Part shown: piece after piece, positions 61,555-64,000 of the stretch | How the letters are laid out: each line of letters starts with the position of its first letter | How positions within the stretch are numbered: the stretch's first letter is position 1 | Assembly (NCBI GenBank): GCA_003956705.1 | Contig: QZCP01000192.1 | Location: 7,282 to 71,281 of the forward strand | Direction: 5' to 3' | Source: Brevipalpus yothersi | Lineage: Eukaryota; Arthropoda; Arachnida; Trombidiformes; Tenuipalpidae | Length of the DNA: 64,000 nucleotides | Notes under the pieces: model-generated | Seen by the model: only the letters and a program-made list of their open reading frames with translations | The model's database searches: none | Told to the model about the DNA's origin: nothing | Program-made: the position numbers and the translations under genes

Positions 61555-61617
<63 letters not shown>
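61555..61617. repeat. (GA)n microsatellite
   Basis: Perfect GA run of about 63 bases. Confidence 0.97.
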
Positions 61618-61621
<4 letters not shown>

Positions 61622-62950
61622 TGTAGCTTTCCTCATCTACCTGTACCTGAGGAAGGAAAAATAGAGAGAGAGAGAGAAAGACTCGCCCGATAGTCTTCGA
61701 GAGCGCTTATTAGTGGCCAGAGGAAGTAAGAAGCCTCAGGCCCAGTGAATATAAGAAGAAGAAGAAGAAGAAGAAGGTGGAGGAGGAGGTGGCAAACAAG
61801 GGAAACGGGATAGACTCACAACGGTGAACACATCTTATCCAATTTTACTGGGCAAAGTTCATGAACCTTAGCTGAATATCACAAAGAAGTGAATTTACTT
61901 TTGGGCCAAAATTTATCTTGGCCTTTTATTGAGCCTCTCTCTCTTTCTCTCTCTCTCTTTCACATCATTTAAAGCCGCTCGAAAATATATGTACATGTAT
62001 ATATAAATACACATGTATATGGATCGGTAAAGAGTCGTTATAAGTGATGATGATTTGTGCTTGAAAATGTGGCCATTTGGTGCCTCGTAATATGCGATGA
62101 TCAAATGTGAATGGTACACAAAGAAAAATTGACTCAGACTTGAATACTCTGGATTGATCCTCTGGGCTCGAGTGGCGATTCCTTTTGCATTTATCGACAA
62201 GAGAGAGAAAGAGCTTTGGTCACTTTTTTCGTTCTTATTCACAAAGATGAATCCGAAAAAAACGTTTTCCTTCACGCTAACCTTGGATGATCCTATTGTT
62301 TGCCTTCTTCGCTTCTTTTTCTCTCTCACACACACAAATCGGTGAAGATCTCAGGCCACATAGAATAGTGACCTCGATCGGATACACGAATTCCTATGTA
62401 AGAGAGTGAGAAGAAGAACGTCCCTCTTGAAAAACGTTTTTTACGTCTCTTCCTCAACACCGAGAAAGAGTCACTCAGTCTCTCTCTTTCTCTTTCTCTT
62501 TCTCTTCATCTCTGGTACTCAAAACTTTGGAGCGAAAGTGGCCTGAATAGCGATGGGTAAAGAGAAAGAGAGAGGTCAGTCAGAGAAGGAATTTCACTCC
62601 TTATGTCGTGTATTTCGCTTTCGCTCTCAGGACTTTCGGCTGTGGGCCAGTGAATTAGCACCAAGAGAGAGGGAATAGAGTTGAAAGAGAGTGGAAATAA
62701 AAGAGAAGAGAAGAGGAGAGAATCGAGAGAGAGAAACGTTTGTATCACTTTTGCTTTTGCCTTTCCAGTACACAAAGTCCGTTCCAAACGTGGCCTCAAT
62801 CCAAGCGTTTTTGAAGGGCCGTTTTCAGACAGTCCTGGGACACACTGGCTTTATAAATATAAGATATCCTACAAATAAAAGAAAGTGATCAGTTTCTGGG
62901 ATCGCAATATAAAGGTGGGCCGATGGTTTGATCTATTTGATGGTTATAAT

Positions 62951-63258
62951 AATCGGGGCATACACACATCTATTTGCACCCGATTGTTGGATTCTTATGG
63001 AGCATTCCAATTGTGACTTTGATTATCGTCATCTATTTGATTTATCAAATATTTGGCTTCTACCTGGGTCTTTTCCTTGGAATCAATTTCACGCTCTACA
63101 TTCCGGATTACTTTAAGGTTGTAAAAATTCTTTATTTTCAAAAATCTAACTATTTCTTGGTATGCGTTCTCTTTACGACTTCTTGGAAAATTGTTACATT
63201 GTATAAAGCACACTCAACTGGCTTTGTTTCTTATATGGTTCCTCATCGGTGGTCTTAA
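62951..63258 (+). CDS. Hydrophobic open frame, unidentified
   Basis: Open from just after a TAA (62,950) to a TAA at 63,256, with no ATG near its start, so it would need an upstream exon. It encodes a strongly hydrophobic stretch (IVGFLWSIPIVTLIIVIYL, then FGFYLGLFLGINFTLYI) and then KVVKILYFQKSNYF. Other frames just downstream are also hydrophobic (WFLIGGLNLSLLELL; FLIWVFLSILLIFVPF), which fits a frameshifted multi-pass membrane gene. No family recognised. Confidence 0.3.
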
Positions 63259-63298
63259 TCTCTCTTTATTAGAGCTCCTCTGATCGCATCTTTCTTAT

Positions 63299-63589
63299 AT
63301 GGGTTTTCTTGTCTATTTTGCTCATTTTTGTTCCGTTCTCTATGAGGTCTACATGATGGAAAGACTCATTGACATCATCGTCTTTTGTTTAGATATTTCT
63401 CGATCCTATGGTCTGTTCACTCAATATCTTCTTGAAAACTTTGATAATATATTCCGCTCTAATACCGTTGAGGAAAAAGTACTTATATATGATGTAGTTG
63501 ATACCATCAGAAAAAGTGTTATTGAGGTTTTGGAAAATATTATATCTCTGCTTGATATTCTCATGGATCTTCCCGTTCCTCTCATCTGA
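63299..63589 (+). CDS. Unidentified 96-residue frame in the compact terminal block
   Basis: ATG frame (MGFLVYFAHFCSVLYEVYMM) rich in Leu, Ile and acidic residues (DVVDTIRKSVIEVLENII), ending LPVPLI and TGA. It is followed after 8 bases by the next ATG frame. Natural-looking composition and close spacing make it a fair coding candidate, but I recognise no domain. Confidence 0.3.
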   Translation: MGFLVYFAHFCSVLYEVYMMERLIDIIVFCLDISRSYGLFTQYLLENFDNIFRSNTVEEKVLIYDVVDTIRKSVIEVLENIISLLDILMDLPVPLI

Positions 63590-63597
63590 GCCCTGAT

Positions 63598-63996
63598 ATG
63601 CCATTCCACCTTAGTCGTGACACTCTTGCTCAATATTGCTTTAGACTGTCCATAAACTTTCCACGCAACATTCTATCACACATTAGTTCAGTTCTGACTG
63701 GAAATTCCACTGACTCTATCTGCATGAACACCCATTCGAACATCATTGATCGGATTCTCAGTGAAACACAATTCGATCGACGGAGATTTATCATTTTAGT
63801 GTTCGATTGCAAATTGTGGTTTGTTGCCTTCGACAAATTATTTATTCACATCTTAACAACAAATCAGCTCAAGTGTAAAGTGTGTCTAAAATTCTACCGG
63901 CATCCTCTAGACTTCGAAAACCACTTTTTCCTTGGCAACTGTCTAATAATAACTACTAATTACAACAAACGCGTTGGGGACTTTGTTTTTATTTAA
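63598..63996 (+). CDS. Unidentified 132-residue frame with Cys/His cluster
   Basis: ATG frame (MPFHLSRDTLAQYCFRL) of ordinary amino-acid composition. Near its end is CKVCLKFYRHPLDFENHFF followed by LGNC, a C-x2-C then H/H/C arrangement that could bind zinc. It ends at TAA three bases before the last codon position of the window. It lies 8 bp after the previous frame, in the same direction. The identity is unknown. It could be part of a virus-like or transposon-like block or of an ordinary gene continuing past the edge. Confidence 0.35.
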   Translation: MPFHLSRDTLAQYCFRLSINFPRNILSHISSVLTGNSTDSICMNTHSNIIDRILSETQFDRRRFIILVFDCKLWFVAFDKLFIHILTTNQLKCKVCLKFYRHPLDFENHFFLGNCLIITTNYNKRVGDFVFI

Positions 63997-64000
63997 TCTT

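Larger units (their letters stand above)
48374..62906. other. Long gene-poor, microsatellite-rich stretch
   Basis: About 14.5 kb with at least seven long GA/CT tracts, GT/CA runs (near 51,830-51,860 and 59,430-59,450), a GAA run (61,757-61,783) and no supported exon. Frames here are driven by low complexity. It may be intergenic or intronic. Confidence 0.65.

Noticed and set aside
1..64000. tRNA, rRNA, CRISPR arrays or prokaryote-type operons
   Set aside because: I looked for tRNA B-box-like sequence, rRNA-like blocks and regularly spaced repeats with spacers, and saw none. The only periodic arrays are dinucleotide and trinucleotide microsatellites.

Overview
This is eukaryotic nuclear DNA: AT-rich, with spliced genes carrying short GT-AG introns (about 70-140 bp), and with very long (GA)n/(CT)n microsatellites scattered throughout. 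The gene content (two divergent ionotropic-receptor-like genes, a secreted C-type-lectin-domain protein, mitoribosomal protein uS9m, cyclin B3, an SLC35G-type transporter and small secreted proteins) points to an arthropod. A mite or other small chelicerate is my best guess, but nothing here fixes the species. 

Layout. Bases 1-13.5 kb are gene-poor and microsatellite-rich. From 13.7 to 27.6 kb is a gene-dense block: a two-exon lectin gene (+); a four-exon secreted-protein gene (-); MRPS9 copy 1 (-); ionotropic-receptor-like gene A (+); MRPS9 copy 2 (-); and a decaying cyclin B3 locus (+). At 30.4-31.2 kb lies a broken membrane-protein-like exon (-). An SLC35G-like transporter (+) sits at 34.6-35.9 kb and a three-exon gene for a 95-residue secreted protein (-) at 36.7-37.2 kb. 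Receptor-like gene B (+) follows at 40.3-44.9 kb. From 45 to 62.9 kb I find only weak candidate exons and many microsatellites. The last 1.1 kb (62.9-64 kb) changes character: no microsatellites and closely packed plus-strand reading frames. 

The block is a mosaic of segmental duplications. The MRPS9 unit occurs at 17.21-19.24 and 23.46-25.51 kb. The receptor unit occurs at 19.26-23.38 and 40.27-44.91 kb. Receptor unit A therefore lies between the two MRPS9 copies. A fragment of the lectin intron (14.66-14.73 kb) recurs exactly at the seam between receptor unit A and MRPS9 copy 2. Both MRPS9 copies and both receptor copies remain open, while smaller exon fragments inside the units are broken. 

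The genes do not form one pathway. They are housekeeping genes (mitoribosome, transporter, cell cycle) mixed with chemosensory and secreted genes, in a region reshaped by recent duplication. Coordinates of spliced genes were worked out by hand from splice sites and phase, so no transcript evidence supports them.
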